A program made the position numbers and the translations under genes. From Kumtagia sp963820075 (GTDB lineage: Bacteria; Pseudomonadota; Alphaproteobacteria; Rhizobiales; Rhizobiaceae): a stretch of 64,000 nucleotides of DNA. The stretch is taken from positions 124,001 through 188,000 of the forward strand of contig CAWFYS010000013.1 in NCBI GenBank assembly GCA_963820075.1, read 5' to 3'. The notes under the pieces were generated by a model. It saw only the letters and a program-made list of their open reading frames with translations. It had not been told where the DNA came from and made no database searches. Positions within the stretch are counted from its first letter, which is position 1, and each line of letters opens with the position of its first letter. Below, one piece after another: positions 36,418 through 48,986 of this stretch.

Positions 36418-36867
36418 CTACTGCAGCAAATTCTTGACGATGCCGCTCGCCTTGCCGAAATCCATCTTGCCCGGATATTTCTCCTTGAGCGCGTTCATGC
36501 AGCGGCCCATGTCGCGCAGCCCGCCGGCGCCGACCTCGTCGATCACCTGGCGGCAGGCGCGCTGCACGTCTTCCTCGCCGAGCTGTTTCGGCAGGAACTC
36601 GCGGATGATGGCGATCTCCTGCCGCTCCTGCTCGGCAAGCTCTATCCTGTTGCCCTGCTCGAAGGCGACCGCCAATTCATCGCGCTGCCGGACCATCTTC
36701 ATCAGAATCTGCAGGATTTCCTCGTCATTGACGGGGTCCTTGCCGGCGCCGCGATTGGCGATGTCGCGATCCTGTATAGCGGCGTTAATCAGCCGCAGCG
36801 TCGAGGTGCGGCGCTTGTCCTGAGCCTTGAGGGAGGCCTTGAGGGCCTCGGCAATTGCCCCGCGCAT
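36418..36867 (-). CDS. GatB/YqeY domain-containing protein
   Basis: The 149-residue protein is homologous to the tail domain of the GatB amidotransferase subunit: LKAQDKRRTSTLRLINAAIQ, then EREGELAEQE-like helices and a C-terminal KMDFGKASGIVKNLL. ATG 36867 has GGAG 8 nt upstream; upstream in-frame codons are of a different, Cys-rich composition and are not used. It is probably involved in tRNA or aminoacylation-related processes, but the function is not proven. It is divergent from carA across 285 bp. Confidence 0.88.
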   Translation of the reverse strand: MRGAIAEALKASLKAQDKRRTSTLRLINAAIQDRDIANRGAGKDPVNDEEILQILMKMVRQRDELAVAFEQGNRIELAEQERQEIAIIREFLPKQLGEEDVQRACRQVIDEVGAGGLRDMGRCMNALKEKYPGKMDFGKASGIVKNLLQ

Positions 36868-37152
36868 GATAGGATTCTCCTTTCCGAAGGGCGGACAATA
36901 GCGCCGTCCTGCAGCCGACGCAAATCCGGCCTTGTCCGCCAAGCTACTGTTTTGCTTCGAAAAATATTCGGCTGCACAGCCGGCACGCTTGTTGACCCGC
37001 CGGAGGGCTCCGCATAGCGTGCGCGCCTTGCATGGATCGCATTTTACATTTACGGCTTCCGCGGCCAACGCGGCGAGCCATATCTCGTTGCGCTATATGG
37101 CCCTTCACGCGCTTGTCCGCAAGCGCCGGACTTTCATCGACGGAGCCGCTTC

Positions 37153-38356
37153 ATGACCGCCTCGACCGCCCCCTGGGGATCCGAACCGCTGACCGCCGCG
37201 CTGGTGCTTGCCGACGGCACGGTGATCCGTGGGCGAGGCCTGGGCGCGACCGGCAGCGCCGTGGGAGAGGTGTGTTTCAACACCGCGCTCACCGGCTATC
37301 AGGAAATCCTGACCGATCCGTCCTACGCCGGCCAGATCGTCACCTTCACCTTTCCGCATATAGGCAATATCGGGGTCAATGATGACGACATCGAAGACCT
37401 GAATCCGGCGGCCCGCGCGGGTGCGGTCGGCGCGGTGTTCAAGGCCGACGTCACCAACCCGTCCAGCTATCGCGCGGCCGGCCATCTCGACCGCTGGCTG
37501 AAGCTGCGCGGCATAGTTGCGATCAGCGGCATCGACACGCGCGCGCTGACCGCATGGATACGCGAGAACGGAATGCCGAATGGCGTGATCGCGCACGCGC
37601 CCGATGGCCGCTTCGACTTCGAGGCGCTGACGCGGCAGGCCAAATCCTGGCCTGGGCTGGTCGGCCTCGATCTCGCCAGGCAGGTCACGTCGGGCCAGTC
37701 GTCGACCTGGTCGCAGGAGCCCTGGGTCTGGAATCACGGCTATTCGACGCAGGGCGAACCCGCGTTCCACGTCGTTGCCATCGATTATGGCATCAAGCGC
37801 AACATACTGCGCCTGATCGCCGGGCTTGGCGCCAAGGTCACGGTGGTTCCGGCCACCGCCAGCGCCGAGGACATTCTGGCGCTGAAGCCGGACGGGATAT
37901 TCCTGTCGAATGGACCCGGTGACCCGGCCGCCACCGGCGAATATGCCGTGCCGGTGATCCGCGAACTGCTGAAATCGGACATTCCTGTCTTCGGCATCTG
38001 CCTTGGCCACCAGATGCTGGCGCTGGCGCTCGGCGGGGCCACCCTGAAGATGCATCAGGGGCATCACGGCGCCAATCATCCTGTGAAGGACTACACCACC
38101 GGCAAGGTCGAGATCGTGTCGATGAACCACGGTTTCGCCGTCGATTTCGGCAAGCCTGCCGCCGGGCGTCGAGGAGACGCACGTCTCGCTGTTCGACGGC
38201 ACGAACTGCGGCATCGCGCTTGCCGGCCGCCCGGTCTTTTCGGTGCAGCACCATCCCGAGGCGTCGCCGGGCCCGCAGGACTCGCACTATCTGTTCCGCC
38301 GCTTCTTCAATCTGATCCGCGCGCGCAAGGGCGAGCCGGTTCTGGCCGAACGCTAA
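37153..38356 (+). CDS. carA: Carbamoyl-phosphate synthase small subunit (frameshifted near C-terminus)
   Basis: The glutaminase subunit feeds ammonia to CarB for arginine and pyrimidine synthesis; it is about 400 residues when repaired. The first 335 codons are normal, with the nucleophile in FGICLGHQMLALALGG. Near 38154-38158 the frame changes. The neighbouring frame then reads LPPGVEETHVSLFDGTNCGI, with the catalytic His and Glu in FSVQHHPEASPGPQDS and the expected end EPVLAER before TAA at 38356. Without repair the triad is lost, which is unlikely for a needed gene, so one extra base (or two missing) is suspected. carB lies 5.3 kb downstream on the same strand rather than adjacent. Confidence 0.9.
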
Positions 38357-38460
38357 GGACATTTCGGAGAATTATTGCTTCGGCTCATCGCCCTGGAAAC
38401 CAGCATTCGCGCTGGAGGTTGCCAACAAAGCGATTCAGCTTATTTCCTCAAGTCGCCTAA

Positions 38461-38580
38461 TCACCGAAGGCGAAGGCGCAAGCTCCCCGTGTTGACGGGG
38501 ATCGCCTTTCGCCCTCTCTCCGGCCGCGAAGCAAGACGGAGAGAGGGACTTTCTATTCGTTTAGCTCGAGTTCGGAGCCC
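38461..38580. repeat. R2-type repeat, shorter variant
   Basis: A gcgaaggcg...cgcctttcgcc inverted pair around ctccccgtgttgacggggat is followed by ctctctccggcc...ggagagag arms. The right flank ctcgagttcggagccctgcc matches other R2 copies. It lies between carA and the convergent metallopeptidase gene. Confidence 0.65.
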
Positions 38581-38584
38581 TGCC

Positions 38585-39493
38585 TCAGATCGGGTTGTTG
38601 AACGTATCGCACTCCGACAGCTTTCCGCTCTTGAAGCCGCGCGCGAACCAGGTCTGGCGCTGCTGGCTGGTGCCGTGGTTGAAGCTCTCCGGCACGACAT
38701 AGCCCTGGGTGCGGCGCTGCAGCGTGTCGTCGCCGATCTGGGTCGCGGCGTTCAGCGCCTCCTCGACATCGCCCTGTTCCAGGATGCCCTTCTGCGCCGT
38801 AAAATGACCCCAGACGCCGGCGAAGCAGTCGGCCTGAAGTTCGACGCGCATCGACATCTGGTTGGCTTCTTCCTCCGGCATCTGCTGCCTCATCTGGTTG
38901 AATTTCGGCAGAATGCCGGTGATGTTCTGGACGTGGTGGCCTACCTCGTGGGCGACCACATAGGCCGCCGCGAAGTCGCCGGCCGCGTCGAACTGCCGTT
39001 CCAATTGCGCGAAAAAGGCGGTGTCGAGATAGACCTTCCGGTCCCCCGGGCAATAGAACGGGCCGGCGGCCGAGGAAGCGTAGCCGCAGGCTGAGGCGAT
39101 GCCGCCCGAAAACAGCACTAGCTTGGGTTTTTCGTAGGTCTGGCCCTCCGCCTGGAATATGCCGCTCCAGACATCCTCGGTCTCGGCCAGCACCGTGGAG
39201 ACGAACTGCTTCATCTCGTCGCTTGCCGGCGCGCTCTGTTCGGTGATCTGGCCGCCGCCGCCCGGAACCTGGTCTCCGCCGCCACTCAACATTCCGGTCG
39301 GATCGATGCCGCAGGCGCGCAGCACGAAAAACAGCACGACCAGGATCAGGATGGTCGATAATCCGCCGCCACCGGCGCCGCGTCCGATGGGAAGCCGCAT
39401 TCCGCCGCCCCGCCCGCCGAAAGGCCCGCCTCCGCCGCCCCCGCCGCGCCGGTCCTCGACGTTCTCGCTTTGCCTGCGGCCCTTCCAGAGCAT
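38585..39493 (-). CDS. Neutral zinc metallopeptidase, YpfJ family
   Basis: The 302-residue membrane-anchored protein has a glycine- and arginine-rich N-terminal tail, one membrane helix (LSTILILVVLFFVLRACGID, about residues 45-64), and a periplasmic domain with the zinc motif HEVGHH and a downstream ELQADCFAGVW that provides the third ligand. Four Cys (ACGYASS, FYCPGD, ADCFAG, SECDTF) may form disulfides. ATG 39493 gives the family's usual length. The substrate is unknown. It is convergent with carA and follows the GGDEF-EAL gene. Confidence 0.9.
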   Translation of the reverse strand: MLWKGRRQSENVEDRRGGGGGGGPFGGRGGGMRLPIGRGAGGGGLSTILILVVLFFVLRACGIDPTGMLSGGGDQVPGGGGQITEQSAPASDEMKQFVSTVLAETEDVWSGIFQAEGQTYEKPKLVLFSGGIASACGYASSAAGPFYCPGDRKVYLDTAFFAQLERQFDAAGDFAAAYVVAHEVGHHVQNITGILPKFNQMRQQMPEEEANQMSMRVELQADCFAGVWGHFTAQKGILEQGDVEEALNAATQIGDDTLQRRTQGYVVPESFNHGTSQQRQTWFARGFKSGKLSECDTFNNPI

Positions 39494-39635
39494 CGGTCTC
39501 TCCGTTACGCTTTCGATGACGGCGCTGTCGCCCCATACTGCTCAAGAAGTAGAGCAAAGGATGGCCGGAGGGAACCGGCTCCGTTCTCGAACGTGCGAGA
39601 CGGCCAGAGTATCCGTGTTGATCGACACTTATTTT

Positions 39636-42338
39636 CTATGAAGCCGCCCGCCAGGTTTCATTGCGTACGAAGGTTTCGAGATCGGCCGCGTTCAGAACCG
39701 GTCCGAAGGCATGGCCCTGCAACTTGTCGCAGCCGATCTCCTTGAGGACGCGGGCGTGCGCCATCGTCTCGACGCCTTCGGCTACGACCTCGATGCCCAG
39801 TGTCTTGCCGATCTCGACGATCGACTGGACCAGATGACGCTGCCGCGCCGAGGTTACGACCGGCAGGGTAAGCTGGCGATCGATCTTGAGGGTGCGCGGC
39901 TTCAGGTTGAGCAGGCTGACGATCGAGGCGTAGCCGGTGCCGAAATCGTCGATGGCGATGTCGATGCCGAGCTGCTTGATGCGTTCGACGTTCCGGCTTA
40001 TGGCGTCGTCCGTTTCGTCGAGGAAGATCGACTCCAGCAGTTCGAAGGAGAGCGTCCCCGGCGGGATGTCGTAGCACTTCAGGCTCTCGATCAGATCCTC
40101 GTCGCGCAGCCTGCGGGCCGAGACGTTCACGGACATCCGCGGGACCACGATGCCGCTTTTTTTCCAGCGCTCGAAATCGGCCAGCGCCTGTTCGAGGATC
40201 AGCCTGTCGAGCGTCGAGACGACGTCCAGTTCCTCCGCGATTGCCAGGAACGCGTTTGGCCGCAGCAGACCCTCGGATGGGTGCGCCCAGCGCGCGAGCG
40301 CCTCCACGCCCGCGATTGCGAGCGTGCGTGCGTCGAATTGCGGCTGATAGCAGGCGACGAACTCATTGCGCTCCAGGCCGCTCAGAATCTCGTCGGCGAC
40401 CTTCTTGTTGCGGATGATCTCCGCCTGCAGGGCTTCGGTGAAGAACTCGTGGCGGTTGCGGCCGCCGCTTTTTGCCCGGTAGAGCGCGATATCGGCATTG
40501 ACCAGCAGGCGGGCGGGGTCGATCGCCGTCCCGCCGCCTTCCACCGCGATGCCGATGCTGACGCTGAAGCGGCATTGGTGACCTCGATAGGCGACCGGCC
40601 GCCGCATTTCCTGAACGATGCGCCGAGCCACCTCGTCCAACTCACCGTCGCGTTGCCCGACAATCGAGGCAATTGCGAATTCGTCGCCGCCGATACGGGC
40701 GACGAAGTCGCCGGTCTTGACGTTTTGCTTCAGCACGCGCGCGGCGTGGACGAGAATTGCGTCCCCGGCGGCGTGGCCGAGTGTGTCGTTGATTTGCTTG
40801 AAGCGATCGAGGTCGATATGCAGCAGGGCGATATTTTGTCCCTTGCCGGCAAGGCGCTCCAACTTCTCGTCGAGATAGCGGCGGTTGGGCAGGCCCGTCA
40901 GGGAGTCGTGGAGCGCATTGTGCTGGATGCGCGCCTTCGCGGTCGCCAGTTCGGCGCTTCGCGTCTCGGCCAGGTTCTTGGCTTTTTCGAGGTCCGTGTT
41001 CAGCATGACGTCGGCGGTCACGTCCCACTCCGCGCCGATCATTCGCGGATGGTCGTGCGGGTGGTGAACAATCGCCGCGTGCGTCCGGATATGGCGCACC
41101 GTTCCGTCCGGCCAGATGATTCGGTACTGCGACGAATGGGATCTGTTCTCCGTCACCTGGCTGCTGAAGTCGCTGTCGGCGCGGGCGACGTCGTCGGGAT
41201 GGATAGTCTTGAGCCAGTCCTCGTAGGTTCGCGGTTTCGCCGTTTTCCTGATGCCGTAGATTTCGTAGAGCCGGTCGTCCCAGAAAAGATTGTTGGTCTC
41301 CAGATCGAGTTCCCACACGCCGATATGCGACGCGTCGAGCGCCAGTTCGAGGCGCTGTGAAAGGCGCCGCGAACGTGCTTCGCCGCGCTTGAGAGCGACG
41401 TAGTTGCGCTGCCGTTCGGCATAGAGACGGCCCGCATAAGCGATCGGGATGACCACCAGGACACCCCCGATGATGATCAAGCCGCGCAGCAGCCAGGTAT
41501 TTTCCGGAGCCATGCCCCATCCCTGTCGGGGAACCGCCGCTATTTCCCAGCCTCCCGAAGGCAGCGGAACATAGGCGACGACCGGGTTCTCCGCCAGGAT
41601 GCCGGGCCGGCCGAAAAACGGCTCGCTCTCCGCCGCGCCCGGTTCGTGGTGCATCACGGCGATGTCGAGGCCCTGCTCCTCGAAGAACCCGCTTTTGCCG
41701 AACAGCCGGTCCATGTCGATAGCCGCCGAAACCACGCCCCAGAAACGTTCCTGGCCGGGCGTGTCGACGAATACGGGAAACCTGCCGATAAATCCCTTGC
41801 CACCCGCGGCAAGGTCGGTCGGGCCGGCCAGCACCGCGCTTCTCGTGTCGCGGGCCTCCAGGACCGAAGCGCGCTGCTGCGCCTGGGAACGGATGTCGAA
41901 GCCGAGCTCGCGCTCGTTTCCCTCGATTGGATGAACCATCGCGACGACGAGATTCGGTGCCGCCGAGACGCTCCGCAATTCATTGTCGGCGTCAAGCAGG
42001 TCTTGAGCCAGTTCGCTGAAACGCTTTTGGTCGACCTCGGGCTCGGCGGCGATCGTGGCGGCCAGTCCACGCACCACTTGCATGTTGCCGTTGATGCGGC
42101 CCTCGAGGTTGGCGCCGATCAGATTGACCTTGGCAAGTACGTCGGTGCGCAACTCCTGTGCGGAAACCACCCTGTTTTGCCGGTCGGCAAAAATGCCCAG
42201 CAAGGCAATCACGATGATTGCAATTACGGCGGGCAAGTTTGCGAGTGACAGCAAGCCTCTTGAGATTCTGCCGAAGCTGAGGTTCCTCAAAGCCTGCCAC
42301 TTTCGCCAAACAGCCGATACTCGCCCAAACGAGATCAT
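39636..42338 (-). CDS. CHASE-PAS-GGDEF-EAL sensor protein for cyclic di-GMP
   Basis: The 900-residue membrane protein begins with a helix (LPAVIAIIVIALLGIFADRQ, about residues 36-55), then a CHASE sensor domain in the periplasm (VHPIEGNERELGFDIRSQAQ), a second helix (WLLRGLIIIGGVLVVIPIAY, about 285-305) and a PAS domain with PAC motif. The GGDEF domain has an intact RIGGDEF active site. The EAL domain has intact EALARW and DDFGTGYAS motifs. It could therefore both make and break cyclic di-GMP, although many such proteins do only one. The ATG at 42338 is the natural start, but a promoter-like pair sits very close upstream. Confidence 0.92.
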   Translation of the reverse strand: MISFGRVSAVWRKWQALRNLSFGRISRGLLSLANLPAVIAIIVIALLGIFADRQNRVVSAQELRTDVLAKVNLIGANLEGRINGNMQVVRGLAATIAAEPEVDQKRFSELAQDLLDADNELRSVSAAPNLVVAMVHPIEGNERELGFDIRSQAQQRASVLEARDTRSAVLAGPTDLAAGGKGFIGRFPVFVDTPGQERFWGVVSAAIDMDRLFGKSGFFEEQGLDIAVMHHEPGAAESEPFFGRPGILAENPVVAYVPLPSGGWEIAAVPRQGWGMAPENTWLLRGLIIIGGVLVVIPIAYAGRLYAERQRNYVALKRGEARSRRLSQRLELALDASHIGVWELDLETNNLFWDDRLYEIYGIRKTAKPRTYEDWLKTIHPDDVARADSDFSSQVTENRSHSSQYRIIWPDGTVRHIRTHAAIVHHPHDHPRMIGAEWDVTADVMLNTDLEKAKNLAETRSAELATAKARIQHNALHDSLTGLPNRRYLDEKLERLAGKGQNIALLHIDLDRFKQINDTLGHAAGDAILVHAARVLKQNVKTGDFVARIGGDEFAIASIVGQRDGELDEVARRIVQEMRRPVAYRGHQCRFSVSIGIAVEGGGTAIDPARLLVNADIALYRAKSGGRNRHEFFTEALQAEIIRNKKVADEILSGLERNEFVACYQPQFDARTLAIAGVEALARWAHPSEGLLRPNAFLAIAEELDVVSTLDRLILEQALADFERWKKSGIVVPRMSVNVSARRLRDEDLIESLKCYDIPPGTLSFELLESIFLDETDDAISRNVERIKQLGIDIAIDDFGTGYASIVSLLNLKPRTLKIDRQLTLPVVTSARQRHLVQSIVEIGKTLGIEVVAEGVETMAHARVLKEIGCDKLQGHAFGPVLNAADLETFVRNETWRAAS

Positions 42339-42348
42339 GGCGTCAAAA

Positions 42349-42377
42349 CATTAAGTACGACTTTCGTCGGTTGTCAA
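42349..42377 (-). promoter_or_regulatory. Putative sigma-70 promoter of the GGDEF-EAL gene
   Basis: On the minus strand TTGACA (42377-42372) and TTAATG (42354-42349) are separated by exactly 17 bp. The spacer contains the inverted repeat CGAC-GAAA-GTCG, a possible operator. The 5' leader before ATG 42338 would be only a few bases, so either the mRNA is nearly leaderless or translation starts further in. Confidence 0.45.
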
Positions 42378-42749
42378 AACCTAGTTCACCAGAGCGGATC
42401 GGCCATTCGATTTAGCGAAAGTGTGGAGGATGATGCATAAGTCCCTGAAAGCGTTGATAAAGATTGCGAAAGTATTAATTCGGCAGGTGGATTGTGCCGC
42501 CGATGATCGCCGCGCGATGAGCGGTGGCCGCGAAAATCGGCACACCCGGCCTGCCGACCCGCTCCGAGTTATGGCCGCCGCGCCTGGCGTGAACTGTTTT
42601 CCCATGCGTATCGATTGCTTGCAGCGGGCGAATTCTCCTGCCGGTTCAGCGCGGCGCTTCCGATCATGTTTTCGGAACTTGCGGGAGCGTCAAAAAGCTG
42701 ACTCAAATCGGCGGCATGGCAGAATCAGTGCCGTTGCGAAGGAACCACC
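42378..42749. other. Intergenic region between divergent genes
   Basis: This stretch lies upstream of the SH3-domain gene. A minus-strand frame of about 75 codons (42381-42605) has no family resemblance or good ribosome binding site and is not called. The A+T content is higher than in neighbouring genes around 42420-42480, as expected of promoter DNA. No repeat family member was seen. Confidence 0.55.
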
Positions 42750-43424
42750 ATGCGCTTCGGATTTTTGTTTGCATTGGCATGCCTCTCGCCGCTGCTCGCG
42801 GGGACCCAGTCGATGGCCCAGGTCGCCACGGCGCCGGGACAGGTCGAAGGCGGTCCCGAACTTTTCGTGGTCGATGGCGTGGCGCATAACGACCTGCTGA
42901 ATGTCCGCGCCACCGCGTCGGCCACGGGAAAGGTCGTCGGGCGCCTGCCGAACGGGGTGGTGTTGCACAACCAGGGCTGCGGCGACTTCAACGGCGTGCG
43001 CTGGTGCAAGGTCGAGTCGGTCGAGGATTCCAGCCTGAGCGGCTGGGTCGCGGGCCGCTATCTGAGCGAGGCCTTCGTGGAAGCGGCGGCCCAGCCGCCG
43101 GTCGAGGGAGTCGCAGAACCGCCCGACAATGCGGGCCTGGCGGAAAATTTCGATGCGACCGGCGAAATTCCTTGCGCCCGCTACTATGGCCAGCCGATGG
43201 CCCAATGCACGGCCGTCGCCACGCGCGGCACGGAGGGGGAAGCCACGGTCACCGTGTCCTGGCCGGATGGCGGCACGCGCGCCATCGTCTTCCGGAACGG
43301 GCGGGCCGACGAGTCCGACGCGGCCGACCCGCTGAGCTATACCCGCGAGGCCGATCTCAACATGATCCGCATCGGCAAGTCCGAGCGCTTCGAGATACCG
43401 GACACGCTGGCTTTCGGCGGGTAG
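42750..43424 (+). CDS. Secreted SH3-domain protein
   Basis: The 224-residue protein has a signal peptide (MRFGFLFALACLSPLLAGTQ, cleavage near SMA-QVA), then a bacterial SH3 domain at about residues 38-95 (DLLNVRATASATGKVVGRLP, NQGCGDFNGVRWCKVE with a Cys pair). A C-terminal beta region with another Cys pair follows (GEIPCARYYGQPMAQCTA). SH3b proteins of this kind usually act in the periplasm on the cell wall or as inhibitors; no catalytic motif is visible. The gene precedes carB, separated by a CTAAGCAG-type repeat. Confidence 0.8.
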   Translation: MRFGFLFALACLSPLLAGTQSMAQVATAPGQVEGGPELFVVDGVAHNDLLNVRATASATGKVVGRLPNGVVLHNQGCGDFNGVRWCKVESVEDSSLSGWVAGRYLSEAFVEAAAQPPVEGVAEPPDNAGLAENFDATGEIPCARYYGQPMAQCTAVATRGTEGEATVTVSWPDGGTRAIVFRNGRADESDAADPLSYTREADLNMIRIGKSERFEIPDTLAFGG

Positions 43425-43515
43425 GCGGCGCCAATCCGGCGCGCGTGAATGGAGGTCGGCGCCGGATGCAATTTCCGGGGTTCCCCCTTCGGCTACTCTC
43501 CCCTATAAGGCCCGC

Positions 43516-43616
43516 CTAAGCAGGTTCCGGAAAAGTGTGTCACGGTTTTCCGACAGAAACCTGCGACAAAACAAGAGGCTAAGCAGGCGAAGCGTGGGCG
43601 ACGCAAGTCTGCCTAG
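43516..43616. repeat. CTAAGCAG-ended intergenic repeat, copy 4
   Basis: This copy begins ctaagcaggttccggaaaag and ends aagtctgcctag, with one mismatch in the right end. The hairpin region is shortened (gcgtgggcgacgc). It lies between the SH3 gene and carB, 86 bp before the carB start. Confidence 0.9.
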
Positions 43617-43702
43617 CCCTGATACCAGAATTCCATCTCGCGCACCGGCCGGGCATCCCCGTGCCGGTGCTTCGCGCGAGGTCCAGACTAAACGAGCGAG
43701 AG

Positions 43703-47185
<3,483 letters not shown>

Positions 47186-47215
<30 letters not shown>

Positions 47216-47360
47216 GCGTAGCGAAGGCGGATGAGGGGTGATGGAAGAAACGACACTCGGCAGACCAGGCGCCGGCCGACGCTTCTCTTGAAAGCCGCAC
47301 TTCGTCCAGCACCCCTCATCCGTCGCCTTCGGCGACACCTTCTCCCACAAGGGGAGAAGG
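47186..47360. repeat. R1 composite repeat overlapping the 3' end of carB
   Basis: This unit has a ccttctccccttgtgggaga hairpin arm, then ggcggatgaggggtgatgga, a core of about 80 bp, then the inverse cagcacccctcatccgtcgc and a closing hairpin. Reverse-complemented, it aligns along its whole length with about 2984-3151, roughly 85 percent identical in the core by eye. It runs through the carB stop codon. Confidence 0.88.
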
Positions 47361-47412
47361 AGGAGCTGCCGCTTCGTCGTCGCACACCTGTTCGCGATGT
47401 CTCCGGTCCAAA

Positions 47413-47461
47413 CACCCTTGTGGGAGAAGGTGCCTGAGCGAAGCGAAGGCGGATGAGGGGG
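47413..47461. repeat. R1 single arm
   Basis: acacccttgtgggagaaggt, then gcctgagcgaagcgaaggcg and gatgagggg repeat the left arm of the composite just upstream. It lies between that composite and the VOC gene. Confidence 0.8.
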
Positions 47462-47479
47462 CGCCGAAGGCTCCCGGCC

Positions 47480-47845
47480 TCATTTGCTGCTGATCACCAT
47501 GCGATTGCCCTCGCTGTCGCGAAACTCCGCCACCGTGCGCCCCGGATCATAGGGAGCCGCCTGCGGTTCGGTGATGATATCCACGCCCTTTGATTTCAAG
47601 GCCTTGACCGTTGTTACGACATTGTCGGCGATCAGCACCATGGCAGGCGCCGCGGATGGCGCATCGTCCTTGCGCCTGACGAAATGCAAGTTCGTTTCAG
47701 CTTCTGCAAATTTGAGTTCGATCCACCGCCATCCGTCCGGCCCCATCGGGGTGTCGGACGCGACCCGGCAGCCGAGACGGTCGACATAGAACTTTATGGC
47801 GCGGTCCTGATCGAATACGGGAAGCTCGGCAAACTGGATATGCAT
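47480..47845 (-). CDS. VOC (glyoxalase/bleomycin resistance) family protein
   Basis: The 121-residue protein has the paired beta-alpha-beta-beta-beta fold: MHIQFAELPVFDQDRAIKFY with an N-terminal His, then LNLHFV-type strand TNLHFVRRKDD, and a C-terminal VAEFRDSEGNRMVISSK with the family's Glu. It is small and single-domain, so it probably works as a dimer. The substrate is unknown. It is followed in the upstream direction by the hydrolase gene on the same strand, 18 bp away, so both may be expressed from the promoter controlled by the divergent TetR regulator. Confidence 0.83.
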   Translation of the reverse strand: MHIQFAELPVFDQDRAIKFYVDRLGCRVASDTPMGPDGWRWIELKFAEAETNLHFVRRKDDAPSAAPAMVLIADNVVTTVKALKSKGVDIITEPQAAPYDPGRTVAEFRDSEGNRMVISSK

Positions 47846-47863
47846 GGTGGGTTCTCCCGCTGT

Positions 47864-48832
47864 TCATTTGCCGCCAAGCGCCTGGTGCAGGGTCGTTGCG
47901 AAGGGCTGCGCGAGGGTCTCGAAGCCCATGTGGTCACCAGGGAAGATGACCGGTTCGGTCCCGAGTTTTTCCGCCAGCGCCATCCCCATCCCTTCGATGG
48001 GTTGCCCGGCGGACTCTTCGCCGATGCCCACTATGACGAGTGGTTTGCCGGCGCGCAGCGCGTCGACATCGGGGCGGTAGAGCGAGAGCGGCATCATGCC
48101 GTGAGCGAGCCAGTATTCGAAATTGCCGCTGACCCGGGCAAATGTCTCGGCTGCCTCGGGGGGCATTTCGAACGCCGGCGGTTCCTCTGCATCATCAGCC
48201 AGACCGTTGTCGGCGAAGAACTTCTGCATCGCTGCATCGACTCCGTCGCGTCGATAGGTGTCGTAAAGCGCCTGGTCGGCGGCCAGGGCCGCGCTGGGGT
48301 CGTCGAGCAGCATGATGGCAGGGGGCTCATGTGCAACCACTATGCGCACCAGGTTGGGATGGCGGGCCGCCAGGTTCAGCCCGATCTGCGCCCCGCCGCT
48401 GGTCCCGAACACATAGGCGGGGCCGCCGCCAAGCGCGCCGATCAGTGCGGCGGCATCGTCGGCTTGCACGTCGAGTGACAGGTCCTCTGGCTCGCCATCG
48501 AAAGTGCTGCGCGAGTTGCCGCGCGGGTCGTAGGCGACGACGGCGTACCGGTCGGCAAGGTGCTGCGAGACATCGGCAAAGACGCCGGCATCCTGCGGAC
48601 CGCCTGGGATGATCAGGAGGATGGGGCCGGACCCCCGAACCTCGTAGTAGATTTCGGCGCCCGACACCTTCAGCGTGGATGGTTTGGCGGGATGGGTCAC
48701 AGTTGCTTCTCCTGTTGGCTTAAGAGTGGTGTGGGCGGCCGCCGCCCCGATGGATTGAGCCGAGCCTGTTTGTGGGCCGGACAGAAGTGCTCCCGCCGCA
48801 ACCGCGGCCAGCAGGAATCGGCGCTTCATCAT
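47864..48832 (-). CDS. Exported alpha/beta hydrolase
   Basis: The 322-residue hydrolase has a signal peptide (MMKRRFLLAAVAAGALLSGP, cleavage near GSA-QS). The fold shows the oxyanion strand ILLIIPGGPQDAG, the nucleophile elbow VFGTSGGAQIGL, and a C-terminal catalytic His in FPGDHMGF. ATG 48832 has GGGAGGA about 5 nt upstream; the longer frame running toward 49081 overlaps the TetR gene and is rejected. It is divergent from tetR across an operator-bearing region, so it is the likely regulated target. The substrate is unknown. Confidence 0.82.
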   Translation of the reverse strand: MMKRRFLLAAVAAGALLSGPQTGSAQSIGAAAAHTTLKPTGEATVTHPAKPSTLKVSGAEIYYEVRGSGPILLIIPGGPQDAGVFADVSQHLADRYAVVAYDPRGNSRSTFDGEPEDLSLDVQADDAAALIGALGGGPAYVFGTSGGAQIGLNLAARHPNLVRIVVAHEPPAIMLLDDPSAALAADQALYDTYRRDGVDAAMQKFFADNGLADDAEEPPAFEMPPEAAETFARVSGNFEYWLAHGMMPLSLYRPDVDALRAGKPLVIVGIGEESAGQPIEGMGMALAEKLGTEPVIFPGDHMGFETLAQPFATTLHQALGGK

Positions 48833-48895
48833 TTCAGTCCTCCCGCTCTGCCCAGGGTCTCGCTTCCTTTGATTGCGGCAGCAATCCCGCAGTGA

Positions 48896-48941
48896 ACTAG
48901 ACCGTCTAGTACTGGACTTGTGTAAAACTAGACCGTCCAGT
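48896..48941. promoter_or_regulatory. Tandem TetR-type operator
   Basis: Two near-palindromes, ACTAGACCGTCTAGT (48896-48910) and ACTAGACCGTCCAGT (48927-48941), are spaced 31 bp apart, three helical turns. Both lie between the divergent hydrolase and TetR starts. The repeated ACTAGAC-CG half-site strongly suggests that the adjacent TetR protein binds here and controls both directions. Confidence 0.8.
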
Positions 48942-48986
48942 ACCATAGAGTCAATCGGATTATTTGTTTTCGCGATTGGCAGGGTC

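Noticed and set aside
37153..38460. carA with the altered C-terminus as read in the first frame
   Set aside because: That tail lacks the catalytic His and Glu, while the adjacent frame contains the complete conserved C-terminus ending at 38356.
42381..42605. Small minus-strand frame upstream of the GGDEF-EAL gene
   Set aside because: It has no family resemblance and lies in promoter-like, A+T-richer DNA.
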